A DNA stretch of 64,000 nt from Sphingomonas sp. PP-CE-3A-406 (GTDB taxonomy: Bacteria > Pseudomonadota > Alphaproteobacteria > Sphingomonadales > Sphingomonadaceae), in NCBI RefSeq assembly GCF_003688625.1, contig NZ_RCWY01000002.1:868001-932000 (forward strand). The letters run 5' to 3'. The notes under the pieces are model-generated. The model was not told the origin of the DNA, did no database searches, and was given only the letters and a program-made list of their open reading frames with translations. Positions 27,182 to 34,172 of this stretch are shown here, in pieces. The position numbers and the translations under genes are program-made. The first letter of the stretch is position 1. Every line of letters begins with the position of its first letter.

Positions 27182-27246
27182 ATTTCGCCGTTCGAACTTC
27201 GGCGTCTGAACTTGGGATTCCAAACCTAGCTGTTTGAACTTTCCGG
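27177..27246 (+). repeat. five degenerate 14-bp direct repeats
   Basis: Five consecutive 14-base units (27177-27190, 27191-27204, 27205-27218, 27219-27232, 27233-27246) follow the pattern TTYGAACTTCGGCG; the fourth is the most diverged. The first overlaps the stop codon of the CDF gene. A possible promoter (TTGAAC 27234-27239, 17-base spacer, GTTACT 27257-27262) uses the fifth repeat as its -35 element. The arrangement is compatible with a regulator-binding array in front of the glycine-zipper gene. Confidence 0.6.
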
Positions 27247-27287
27247 TGCCGCACGGGTTACTCTGTCACGCATCAGGAGCAAAGTTC

Positions 27288-27734
27288 ATGAAGAAGCATC
27301 TTATCGCAGCGTTGATGTCGGTCGCCGTCGCAGCGCCGGCCATGCTGCCGACCGCCGCGACCGCGCAGCGTTACGACGATCGCCGCGACAACAACGACCG
27401 TCGCGATCGTGACGATCGCCGTTTCAACAACGACCGCCGCGGTAACGATCGCAACTGGCGTGGAGACGACCGCAACTGGGATCCGTCGCGCAGCTATCAG
27501 GACGGCAAGTACCGCGAGCGCCGCCTCGGCCGCAACGACCGGATCTATCGTGGTCGCGACGGTCGCGCCTATTGCAAGCGCAACGACGGTTCGACCGGGC
27601 TGGTGATCGGTGCGCTCGGCGGTGGCGTGCTGGCGAACCTGATCGGTGGCGGCACGCTCGGCACGCTGGCGGGTGCCGGTGGTGGCGCACTGCTCGGCCG
27701 CTCGGTCGACCGCGGCAACGTGAAGTGCCGCTGA
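27288..27734 (+). CDS. exported glycine-zipper protein with Asp/Arg/Asn-rich segment
   Basis: The 148-residue protein has a Sec signal peptide (1-26, cleavage after AATA). A highly charged Asp-Arg-Asn region (27-75, repeats such as NDRRDRDDRR) follows, and the end (about 103-140) is a glycine-zipper helix hairpin (IGALGGGVLANLIGGG, LAGAGGGALLG). Glycine-zipper 2TM proteins sit in or near the outer membrane; known relatives are Rickettsia 17-kDa-like antigens and stress-induced envelope proteins. No lipobox is seen. CAGGAG precedes the ATG. It is a single gene with its own terminator. Confidence 0.85.
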   Translation: MKKHLIAALMSVAVAAPAMLPTAATAQRYDDRRDNNDRRDRDDRRFNNDRRGNDRNWRGDDRNWDPSRSYQDGKYRERRLGRNDRIYRGRDGRAYCKRNDGSTGLVIGALGGGVLANLIGGGTLGTLAGAGGGALLGRSVDRGNVKCR

Positions 27735-27760
27735 GCTTCAGCCGACGCTAGAAACGACGA

Positions 27761-27789
27761 CGGCGGCCGAGCGATCGGCCGCCGTTTTT
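27761..27789 (+). terminator. intrinsic terminator after the glycine-zipper gene
   Basis: A perfect 10-bp stem CGGCGGCCGA/TCGGCCGCCG with a GCGA loop is followed by five T residues, 26 bases after the stop codon. Confidence 0.92.
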
Positions 27790-27804
27790 GTGTCCCGACA
27801 AACG

Positions 27805-27875
27805 CCGTTCGTGCTGAGCGAAGTCGAAGCACCTGCGCTTTGGTCAGACCCTTCGACTTCGCTCAGGGCGAACGG
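27805..27875. repeat. palindromic repeat, class C
   Basis: The arms CGTTCGTGCTGAGCGAAGTCGAAG and CTTCGACTTCGCTCAGGGCGAACG are inverted around about 20 bases. It lies between the terminator and the 3' end of the prenyl synthase gene. This GAGCGAAGTCGAAG type is, from memory, widespread in sphingomonads; only one copy occurs here. Confidence 0.85.
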
Positions 27876-27881
27876 AAGGGT

Positions 27882-28910
27882 CTAGTACGCGCGAGCGACC
27901 GCGAACTCGACCGCCTCGATCATCGCGTCCTTGGCGGCACCGTTCGCAAAGCCACCGATCGAATCGATCGCGCGCTGGCCATAATGCCGTGCCCTGGCAA
28001 ACGTATCGTCGATCGCACGGGTCGAGCGGATCAGGCGGATCGCATGCTGGAGATCGGCGTCGCTGTCGCGGCGGCCTTCGACCGCATCCTTCCAGAACGC
28101 ACGGTCCTCGGCCGAGCCACGTGCATAGGCGAGGATCACCGGGAGCGTCATCTTCCCCTCGCGGAAGTCGTCACCCGCGTCCTTGCCCATCGTGTCGGCG
28201 TCCGAGACATAGTCGATCGCGTCGTCGACCAGTTGGAACGCGATGCCCAGGTTACGGCCATACGCGTCGAGCGCAGCCTCTTCCGCCTCGGGGCGCTCGG
28301 CGACCACCGCCGAAATCCGGCACGCGGCCGCGAACAGCGCCGCGGTCTTGGCGCCGATGATGTCGAGATAGCGCTCCTCGCCGAGATCGACGCGGCGCGC
28401 GGCGGTCAACTGATTGACCTCGCCCTCGGCGATCACCGCGCTGGTCGACGATAGGATCTTGAGCGCCTTGAGGCTGCCGGCCTCGACCATCAGTTCGAAG
28501 CTGCGGCTGAACAGGAAATCGCCGACCAGCACGCTGGCCGGGTTACCCCAGATGATGTTGGCGGTGCGCTTGCCGCGGCGCAGGTCCGAGCCGTCGACGA
28601 CGTCGTCGTGCAGCAGCGTCGCAGTGTGGATGAACTCGACCGCGGCGGCGAGCAGGTGATGCTGCGTCCCCGCATAGCCGATCAGCTGCGCGCTCGCGAG
28701 CGTCAGCATCGGCCGCATCCGCTTGCCGCCGCCGGCGATCAGATGACCCGCGAGTTCGGGGATCAGCGGGATTTCCGACTGCATCCGGCCGCGGATCACC
28801 GCATTGACCTGGTCCATGTCGCCGGTGACGAGTTTGACCATCGGGTCCAGCGACGGCTGGGACTCGGGATTGGGACGTACGGTTTCGAGGCGGTGGACGG
28901 TGGCGCTCAT
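27882..28910 (-). CDS. ispB: long-chain polyprenyl diphosphate synthase
   Basis: This 342-residue trans-prenyltransferase extends farnesyl diphosphate with isopentenyl diphosphate units to make the ubiquinone side chain. The first Asp-rich motif is in LLHDDVVDGSD, the second in FQLVDDAIDYV, and GGGKRMRP is the substrate-binding segment. Chain length (octa- or decaprenyl) cannot be read with certainty; sphingomonads typically make Q-10. The ATG at 28910 has GGGGAG directly abutting it, an unusually short spacing, so a slightly different start is possible. It is divergent from the chorismate mutase gene. Confidence 0.93.
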   Translation of the reverse strand: MSATVHRLETVRPNPESQPSLDPMVKLVTGDMDQVNAVIRGRMQSEIPLIPELAGHLIAGGGKRMRPMLTLASAQLIGYAGTQHHLLAAAVEFIHTATLLHDDVVDGSDLRRGKRTANIIWGNPASVLVGDFLFSRSFELMVEAGSLKALKILSSTSAVIAEGEVNQLTAARRVDLGEERYLDIIGAKTAALFAAACRISAVVAERPEAEEAALDAYGRNLGIAFQLVDDAIDYVSDADTMGKDAGDDFREGKMTLPVILAYARGSAEDRAFWKDAVEGRRDSDADLQHAIRLIRSTRAIDDTFARARHYGQRAIDSIGGFANGAAKDAMIEAVEFAVARAY

Positions 28911-29061
28911 CTCCCCGAGCCTCTGCCGCCTATGCCCCTGCAAAGCAACCCTTGCCGACCCTCGGCTCACCCCGGCCCACCACGTCTTGCCCCGCGGACA
29001 TCTTGCCGATCCGGCCGTATCCTCCCAAAAGGCGCGCCGAACCAACGAAAGGGTGTTTTAG

Positions 29062-29349
29062 GTGGCTGACGACCTGTTGACCGGATATCGCCAGAGCATC
29101 GACAATATCGATGCGGCCCTCATCCACATGCTCGCCGAGCGGTTCAAGGTGACGCAGGCGGTGGGCCGGCACAAGGCGACCCACGGCCTGCCCGCCGCCG
29201 ATCCCGGCCGCGAGGAGCGCCAGATCGCGCGGTTGCGGCATCTCGCGTCGGAGGCGCAGCTCGATCCGGAATTCTCGGAAAAGTTTCTGCGCTTCATCAT
29301 CGACGAGGTCATCCGTCACCACGAGCAGCTTGCGCACGATCCGGCCTGA
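29062..29349 (+). CDS. chorismate mutase, AroQ class
   Basis: At 95 residues this is a stand-alone AroQ-fold chorismate mutase, which converts chorismate to prephenate for Phe and Tyr synthesis. The pattern YRQSIDNIDAALIHMLAERF, then AVGRHKA, and a final helix with RxxFIIDEVIRHHE fits the all-helical dimeric enzyme, including the Arg and Lys residues that hold the two carboxylates. It starts at GTG. About 110 bases separate it from the VirJ-like gene on the same strand, so co-transcription is possible but not required. Confidence 0.93.
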   Translation: MADDLLTGYRQSIDNIDAALIHMLAERFKVTQAVGRHKATHGLPAADPGREERQIARLRHLASEAQLDPEFSEKFLRFIIDEVIRHHEQLAHDPA

Positions 29350-29459
29350 ACCGCGCCCGCTTCGCCGGCCGGTCCACCCGCGGCGGTCGTCAGGCGCGAC
29401 GTGACGGAATCGTCACGGCTGCTCCATCTCGCGATCATCCCGTCCTTGGTAGGGCAGCG

Positions 29460-30179
29460 ATGATGACGGGTCTTCGGCGTGCTCTGATCGGACTCGTGGT
29501 CCTGGCGATGATCGCGACGGGGTTCATGGGCTGGCTGGGCTATTTCGGCGGCCCGGTGTTCACGGACGTCCCCGCGACCAATGCGTCCCCCACCACTGCT
29601 AAGCGCCCGTTCGCCGCGGTGCTGCTGACCAGCGATGTCGGCTACAGGATCGGCATGGCGCCAGAAATCGCACAGCGACTGGCGGCAAACGGCGTGCCGG
29701 TAGTCGCGGTCAACACGCTGACGTATCTGCGCAAGACCCGGACACCCGCCGACATCACGCGATTGATCGCGGATGCCGAACGCCGCGCGTTGCGGCTGGG
29801 CCAGACCGACAAGGTCGTGCTGATCGGCCAGTCGTTCGGCGCGGACATGCTGCACGTCGGGCTGATCGACCTGCCCGCCGACCTGCGCGCGAAAATCGTG
29901 CGGGTGGCGCTGATCGTGCCCGAGGACAACGTCCAGTTCCGCGCCTCGCCGAGCGAGATCTTCGATCTCTGGACGCCGACGATCGATGCCCTGCCGACCG
30001 CACGGCGATTGACCTGGGTGCCGCTGCTGTGCGTGCATGGCCAGGAGGAAACCGGCAGCCTGTGCCCCTTGCTGACACAGCCCAATGTGCAAAACGTGGC
30101 GTTGCCCGGCGGACATCCGCTTCACCGCGACGCCGATGCGCTCTACGATGTCCTCGCGCGGTTCGTGTTCGCGCGCTGA
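29460..30179 (+). CDS. VirJ/AcvB-like alpha/beta hydrolase, possible lysyl-phosphatidylglycerol hydrolase
   Basis: This 239-residue protein has an N-terminal membrane anchor or signal (about 7-30) and one VirJ-type alpha/beta hydrolase domain. The nucleophile elbow is GQSFGAD with Ser125. CVHGQEETGSLC near 191-202 is the conserved family block, and His219 or His222 (GGHPLH) is the likely catalytic histidine. In Agrobacterium and Rhizobium, AcvB/AtvA proteins are encoded beside an MprF homologue (LpiA) and hydrolyse lysyl-phosphatidylglycerol in the periplasm. Here too mprF follows on the same strand, 105 bases downstream, so I infer the same role. Confidence 0.85.
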   Translation: MMTGLRRALIGLVVLAMIATGFMGWLGYFGGPVFTDVPATNASPTTAKRPFAAVLLTSDVGYRIGMAPEIAQRLAANGVPVVAVNTLTYLRKTRTPADITRLIADAERRALRLGQTDKVVLIGQSFGADMLHVGLIDLPADLRAKIVRVALIVPEDNVQFRASPSEIFDLWTPTIDALPTARRLTWVPLLCVHGQEETGSLCPLLTQPNVQNVALPGGHPLHRDADALYDVLARFVFAR

Positions 30180-30284
30180 GGGGTCGTCGATGAGCTTGCC
30201 AATGCCGGACACTATCGGGGCCGGGGAACAGACACGTCCGCCTCGTAGCGGGACTCGGGTTCGGAAACACGGTTTGCGCAGGTC

Positions 30285-32858
30285 ATGACGACGCGACCCA
30301 CGCTCGTCCGGATCCGCGACTGGATCGCGCATCGCCGCGGCATGCTGATCGCGCTCGCGGTGCTGCTCGTCGCGGTGCTCGGCTTCGCGGCGATCCACAA
30401 GCTGACCGCGGAAATCCGCCTGTCCGAGGTGCGTACGGCGTTCGCCGCGCTCGGCTGGCCCGCGCTGTCGGCGTCGATCGGCCTGACTGTCGTCAGCTAC
30501 ATCGCGCTGACCTTCTACGACACGATCGCACTCAGAGTGATCGGTCATCCGCTACCCTGGCGGACCGCCGCCGTCGCGTCGTTCACCAGCTACACGATCA
30601 GCCACAATCTCGGGCTCGCGATGCTGACCGGCGGATCGGCGCGCTATCGCGTCTACAGCCGCGCCGGGCTGGACGAGGCGGGGGTCGCGCGCGTCGTCCT
30701 AATCGCCGGGGTGACGTTCTGGGCGGGGGTGATCAGCGTCGCGTGCCTGTCGATGGCGATCCATCCGGGAATGCTGCCGATCGTCCACTGGACGCTGCCG
30801 CCACTGCTGGAGCGTGCGATCGGGATCGGCATCCCGCTGGCGATGCTGGCGATCGTCCTGCGCTATCGCCAGGGCGGTTCGATCGGGCTGCTGGGCTGGC
30901 GGCTCCCCCTGCCCGACGCGCGCCAGGCGCTCGCGCTGCTGCTGGTGTCGACGGTCGATCTCGCAGCGGCGAGCGCAGCGCTGTTCGTGCTGCTCCCGAA
31001 CGCGTCCCCGGACCTCTATCCGGTGCTGTTCCTCGGCTATGCGGTGGCGATCGTCGTCGCGCTGATCAGCCATGTGCCGGGCGGGCTTGGCGTGTTCGAG
31101 GCGGTGATCATCGCGACGATGCCGCAGAACAACGCGACCATCCTCGCCGCGCTGCTCGCCTATCGGATCATCTATTACGTCGCGCCGCTGATCCTGGCGG
31201 CGGTGCTGCTCGCGTTCCACGAAGGCCGGCAATGGCGCAAGCGGGCGCGCGCGCCGGATCAGGAAGGCCGCGGCACCGATCCGCTGACGATCGCGCTGCC
31301 GTTGGCGCCGTTGCTGCTCGGCGTGCTCGTCTTCATGAGCGGCGCGATGCTGCTGGTCTCGGGTGCGCTGCCCGCCGCGCCCGGCCGGATGAACGCGCTG
31401 GCGACGATCCTGCCGTTGCCGATCAGCGAGATGGCGCATGTCGCGGCCAGCCTCGTCGGCGTCATGCTGCTGTTCGTGGCGCTCGGGCTCTACCGCCGGC
31501 TCGACGGTGCCTTCTGGGCGGCGCGGACGCTGCTCATCGCTGGCGCGCTGCTGTCGATCGCCAAGGGCTTCGATTACGAGGAGGCGACCGTCCTGTTGCT
31601 GACCGCCGCCGCACTGCAATGGACGCGCGGCGCGTTCTACCGGCGGACGCGGCTGACCGCGGAGCCGTTGTCGCCCGAATGGCTGGTCGGGGTCGGCGCG
31701 GCGATCGGCCTGTCGGTGCTGATCGGGTTCTTCGCATACCACCGCGTCGGCTATTCGAGCAATCTGTGGTGGGAGTTCGAGACCAACGCTAACGCCTCGC
31801 GGTTCCTGCGCACCAGCCTTGCGGTCGGACTGCTGCTGATCGGTGCGGCGATCTGGCGGCTGTTCGCGGCGGCCCCCGTGCCGCTCGTCCACGACGTGCT
31901 GCCCGACGACGTGGCGGAGGCCGCGCTGGCGCATGCCGACCGGACCGACGCGATGCTCGCCTTCACCGGCGACAAGCGCTTCCTGGTGTCGGACAGCCGC
32001 GACGCGTTCCTGATGTACCAGGTCAAGGGCGCGAGCTGGATCGTGATCGGCGATCCCGTCGGCCCGGCCGAGGCGTGGTCTGAACTGCTCTGGGCGATCC
32101 GCGCGCGGGCCGATGCCGCGCAAGGGCGACTGCTGCTGTACCAGATCGGCCTGCGCATCGTCCCGATCGCGATCGAGATGGGGCTGAAGCTCGTCAAGTA
32201 CGGTGAGGAGGCGACCGTCGAACTCGGCGGCTTCACGCTCGAGACCCCCGATATGCGCAGCGTGCGCAAGGCAAGCCGGGTCGCCGAGCGCGCCGGCGCC
32301 GAGTTCGCGGTCGTGCGGGCCGCTGACATGCCCGCGATCCTGCCCGAATTGCAGGCGATCTCGGACTGGTGGCTGGCCGACAAGGATCATGCCGAGAAGA
32401 GCTTCAGCGTCGGCCGGTTCGAACCCGGCTACCTGACGACGTTCGATTGCGCGGTGGTGCGGATCGAGGGGCGGATCGTCGCCTTCGCCAATATCTGGGC
32501 GACCCCGAACGGCCATGAATTGTCGGTCGACCTGATGCGTCACGCAGAGGACATGCCGCAGGGGGGCATGGACTTCCTGTTCACCCGGCTGATGCTGTGG
32601 GGCCACGAGCATGGCTATCGCAATTTCTCGCTCGGGATGGCGCCGCTGTCGGGGATCGAGGCGCGGCGGCTGTCGCCGACCTGGTCGAAGGTGGCGGCGT
32701 TCCTGTTCCGCCACGGCGAGCGATTCTACGGGTTCGCGGGCCTGCGCGCATACAAGGAGAAGTTCAGGCCGAACTGGACGCCGCGCTACATCGCCTCGCC
32801 GGGCGGCACGTCGCTGTTGCGCGGGCTGATCGATTTGCAGGCTTTGGTGAGTCGGTAA
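30285..32858 (+). CDS. mprF: bifunctional lysylphosphatidylglycerol flippase/synthetase MprF
   Basis: At 857 residues this is full-length MprF. The N-terminal part (to about 520) is a multi-helix membrane flippase domain with an SHNLGLAMLTGGSARYRVYS region near 100 and LISHVPGGLGVFE near 262. The C-terminal cytosolic DUF2156 synthase domain (about 540-850) transfers lysine, or another amino acid, from tRNA to phosphatidylglycerol; FSLGMAPLSG and FRPNWTPRY are typical. The product reduces surface negative charge and protects against cationic peptides and acid. The neighbouring VirJ-like hydrolase could reverse the modification. Lys versus Ala specificity cannot be read. Confidence 0.95.
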   Translation: MTTRPTLVRIRDWIAHRRGMLIALAVLLVAVLGFAAIHKLTAEIRLSEVRTAFAALGWPALSASIGLTVVSYIALTFYDTIALRVIGHPLPWRTAAVASFTSYTISHNLGLAMLTGGSARYRVYSRAGLDEAGVARVVLIAGVTFWAGVISVACLSMAIHPGMLPIVHWTLPPLLERAIGIGIPLAMLAIVLRYRQGGSIGLLGWRLPLPDARQALALLLVSTVDLAAASAALFVLLPNASPDLYPVLFLGYAVAIVVALISHVPGGLGVFEAVIIATMPQNNATILAALLAYRIIYYVAPLILAAVLLAFHEGRQWRKRARAPDQEGRGTDPLTIALPLAPLLLGVLVFMSGAMLLVSGALPAAPGRMNALATILPLPISEMAHVAASLVGVMLLFVALGLYRRLDGAFWAARTLLIAGALLSIAKGFDYEEATVLLLTAAALQWTRGAFYRRTRLTAEPLSPEWLVGVGAAIGLSVLIGFFAYHRVGYSSNLWWEFETNANASRFLRTSLAVGLLLIGAAIWRLFAAAPVPLVHDVLPDDVAEAALAHADRTDAMLAFTGDKRFLVSDSRDAFLMYQVKGASWIVIGDPVGPAEAWSELLWAIRARADAAQGRLLLYQIGLRIVPIAIEMGLKLVKYGEEATVELGGFTLETPDMRSVRKASRVAERAGAEFAVVRAADMPAILPELQAISDWWLADKDHAEKSFSVGRFEPGYLTTFDCAVVRIEGRIVAFANIWATPNGHELSVDLMRHAEDMPQGGMDFLFTRLMLWGHEHGYRNFSLGMAPLSGIEARRLSPTWSKVAAFLFRHGERFYGFAGLRAYKEKFRPNWTPRYIASPGGTSLLRGLIDLQALVSR

Positions 32859-32877
32859 GGCTTGCTAGGGCCCGCCT

Positions 32878-33537
32878 ATGAGTTTTCTCCTCGCGATCGA
32901 AGGCGCCGACGGCGCGGGCAAGGCCACCGCTTCGGCATTGGTGGTCGGGCAGTTGCGCGCCGCCGGCCGCACCGCCGAGGTCGTGTCGTTCCCGCGCTAT
33001 ACCGAGACGGTCGGTGGCTGGGCGCTCGGTGCAATGCTCGCGGGCAATTTGCCGCGCGGCACCTCGCCCAAGGCAGCGGCGGTGCTCTACGCGCTCGACC
33101 GGATGGAATCGCGCGATCACCTGCTCGCGACGATGGCGGCGAACGACGTCGTCGTGTTCGATCGCTACATCGCCTCGAACATGGCGTACCAAGCGGCGCA
33201 GGTGCCGGCGCACGAAGCGGACGCGATGATGACGTGGATCGCCGATCTCGAGACGGGATCGTTCGCGCTGCCGACGCCCGATCTGTCGGTCTATCTCGAC
33301 ACCCCCGCCGCGATCGCTCGCGGGCTGATCCTGAAGAAGCGCAAACGGTCGTACACCGACGATGCGTTCGATGCGTACGAAGCGGATACCGGACTGCAGG
33401 ACCGCGTCCGGACCAACTACGCGGCGATGGCGCGGGCCGGGTTGCTCGGGCGCTGGGCGACGGTGTCGACGGTTGAGGCCGGCGCGTCGCGATTGCCGGC
33501 AGAGATCGCCGCAGAGATTGTCGCACTGTTGAACTAA
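32878..33537 (+). CDS. thymidylate kinase-like nucleoside monophosphate kinase
   Basis: The 219-residue P-loop kinase has GADGAGKAT (residues 9-17), DRYIASNMAYQ near 101 and a LID-like KKRKRSYTDDAF near 158. These place it in the dTMP kinase family (dTMP to dTDP). The P-loop and the SFPRYTETVGGWALG segment look closer to archaeal/eukaryotic-type TMP kinases than to the E. coli type, which has EGAGKST/TQ. It may be an additional paralogue, since sphingomonads normally carry a conventional tmk elsewhere. It follows mprF by 19 bases, so co-transcription is likely. Confidence 0.8.
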   Translation: MSFLLAIEGADGAGKATASALVVGQLRAAGRTAEVVSFPRYTETVGGWALGAMLAGNLPRGTSPKAAAVLYALDRMESRDHLLATMAANDVVVFDRYIASNMAYQAAQVPAHEADAMMTWIADLETGSFALPTPDLSVYLDTPAAIARGLILKKRKRSYTDDAFDAYEADTGLQDRVRTNYAAMARAGLLGRWATVSTVEAGASRLPAEIAAEIVALLN

Positions 33538-33539
33538 AC

Positions 33540-33624
33540 TCCGTCATCCTGACGAAAGTCAGGATCCAGGGTAACGAGCGATATCCTGTGTAACTCTGGA
33601 TCCTGACTTTCGTCAGGATGACGG
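33540..33624. repeat. 85-bp REP doublet, class B (B1 stems)
   Basis: Two TCCTGACGAAAGTCAGGA hairpins (GAAA/TTTC loops) are in inverted orientation with GGATCCAG/CTGGATCC inner tails. It lies directly after the thymidylate kinase-like gene, before the marR promoter region. Confidence 0.92.
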
Positions 33625-33683
33625 ATTTGGTCGTGTAACCCCGCGCGCCACCACGTTTTTTCCTTCCGGTCGCGAATTCCGCA

Positions 33684-33711
33684 TTGCAGCATCGGCAAAC
33701 GTCATTACTTA
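33684..33711 (+). promoter_or_regulatory. candidate promoter of the marR efflux operon
   Basis: TTGCAG (33684-33689), a 16-base spacer and TACTTA (33706-33711) resemble a sigma-70 promoter. The start point would fall within a few bases of the marR ATG at 33720. No ribosome binding site precedes that ATG, so a leaderless transcript is plausible. Read by eye only. Confidence 0.4.
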
Positions 33712-33720
33712 GCACGCTAA
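33709..33720. promoter_or_regulatory. SlyA/MarR-type operator overlapping the marR start codon
   Basis: The palindrome TTAGC-AC-GCTAA matches the SlyA consensus TTAGCAAGCTAA at 11 of 12 positions. Its last A is the A of the marR ATG, and it overlaps the candidate -10. Binding by the encoded MarR protein would block its own operon. Confidence 0.7.
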
Positions 33721-34172
33721 TGACTTCTGCCCGCGCCCGTCTCGAATCCTCCTATGCTCGCACGCTGATGCCGCTCGCGCGTCTCTGGCGGCAGGCGGCG
33801 GATCGTGCGCTCAGCGACATGTGCGTCTCGGCTTCCACCGGCTGGGCGCTGGTCCAGGTCGGGCGGCTCGGCGACGACGTCCGCCAGACCGATCTCGCGA
33901 GCGAACTCGACGTGACGCAGGCCTCGCTGGTCCGCTCGATCGACCAGATGACCGCCGCCGGACTGGTCGAACGCCACCGCGACCCTGACGACGCGCGAGT
34001 CAGTCGCATCCGCCTCACCGACCGCGGCCGGACGCTCGTCACCACGATAGAGTCGAAGTTTGCGACCTTGCGCCACGCGATGCTCGACGGCGTGTCCGAT
34101 GACGACCTCGCCACCGCGCTGCGCGTCGCCGAACAGCTCGGCGCGCGCTTTCAGGCGGATCGCGCGCGATGA
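33720..34172 (+). CDS. MarR family transcriptional regulator
   Basis: This 150-residue winged-helix dimeric repressor has the recognition region TDLASELDVTQASLVRSIDQM (about 59-79) and the wing ERHRDPDDARVSRIRLTDRG (about 84-103), both standard. The length is typical. An SlyA-type palindrome lies on its start codon, so autoregulation is likely. It is the first gene of an efflux operon and its stop overlaps the FUSC start (ATGA). The probable inducer is an aromatic or phenolic acid exported by the pump; this is inferred from context. Confidence 0.92.
   Translation: MTSARARLESSYARTLMPLARLWRQAADRALSDMCVSASTGWALVQVGRLGDDVRQTDLASELDVTQASLVRSIDQMTAAGLVERHRDPDDARVSRIRLTDRGRTLVTTIESKFATLRHAMLDGVSDDDLATALRVAEQLGARFQADRAR

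Noticed and set aside
30699..32714. 671-codon open frame on the minus strand over mprF
   Set aside because: The composition is Arg/Gln/His/Asp-rich as expected from reversed GC-rich codons; mprF motifs are complete on the other strand.
33650..33668. T-rich run near 33656 considered as a terminator after the thymidylate kinase-like gene
   Set aside because: No convincing stem immediately precedes the T run; the REP hairpins end about 30 bases earlier.
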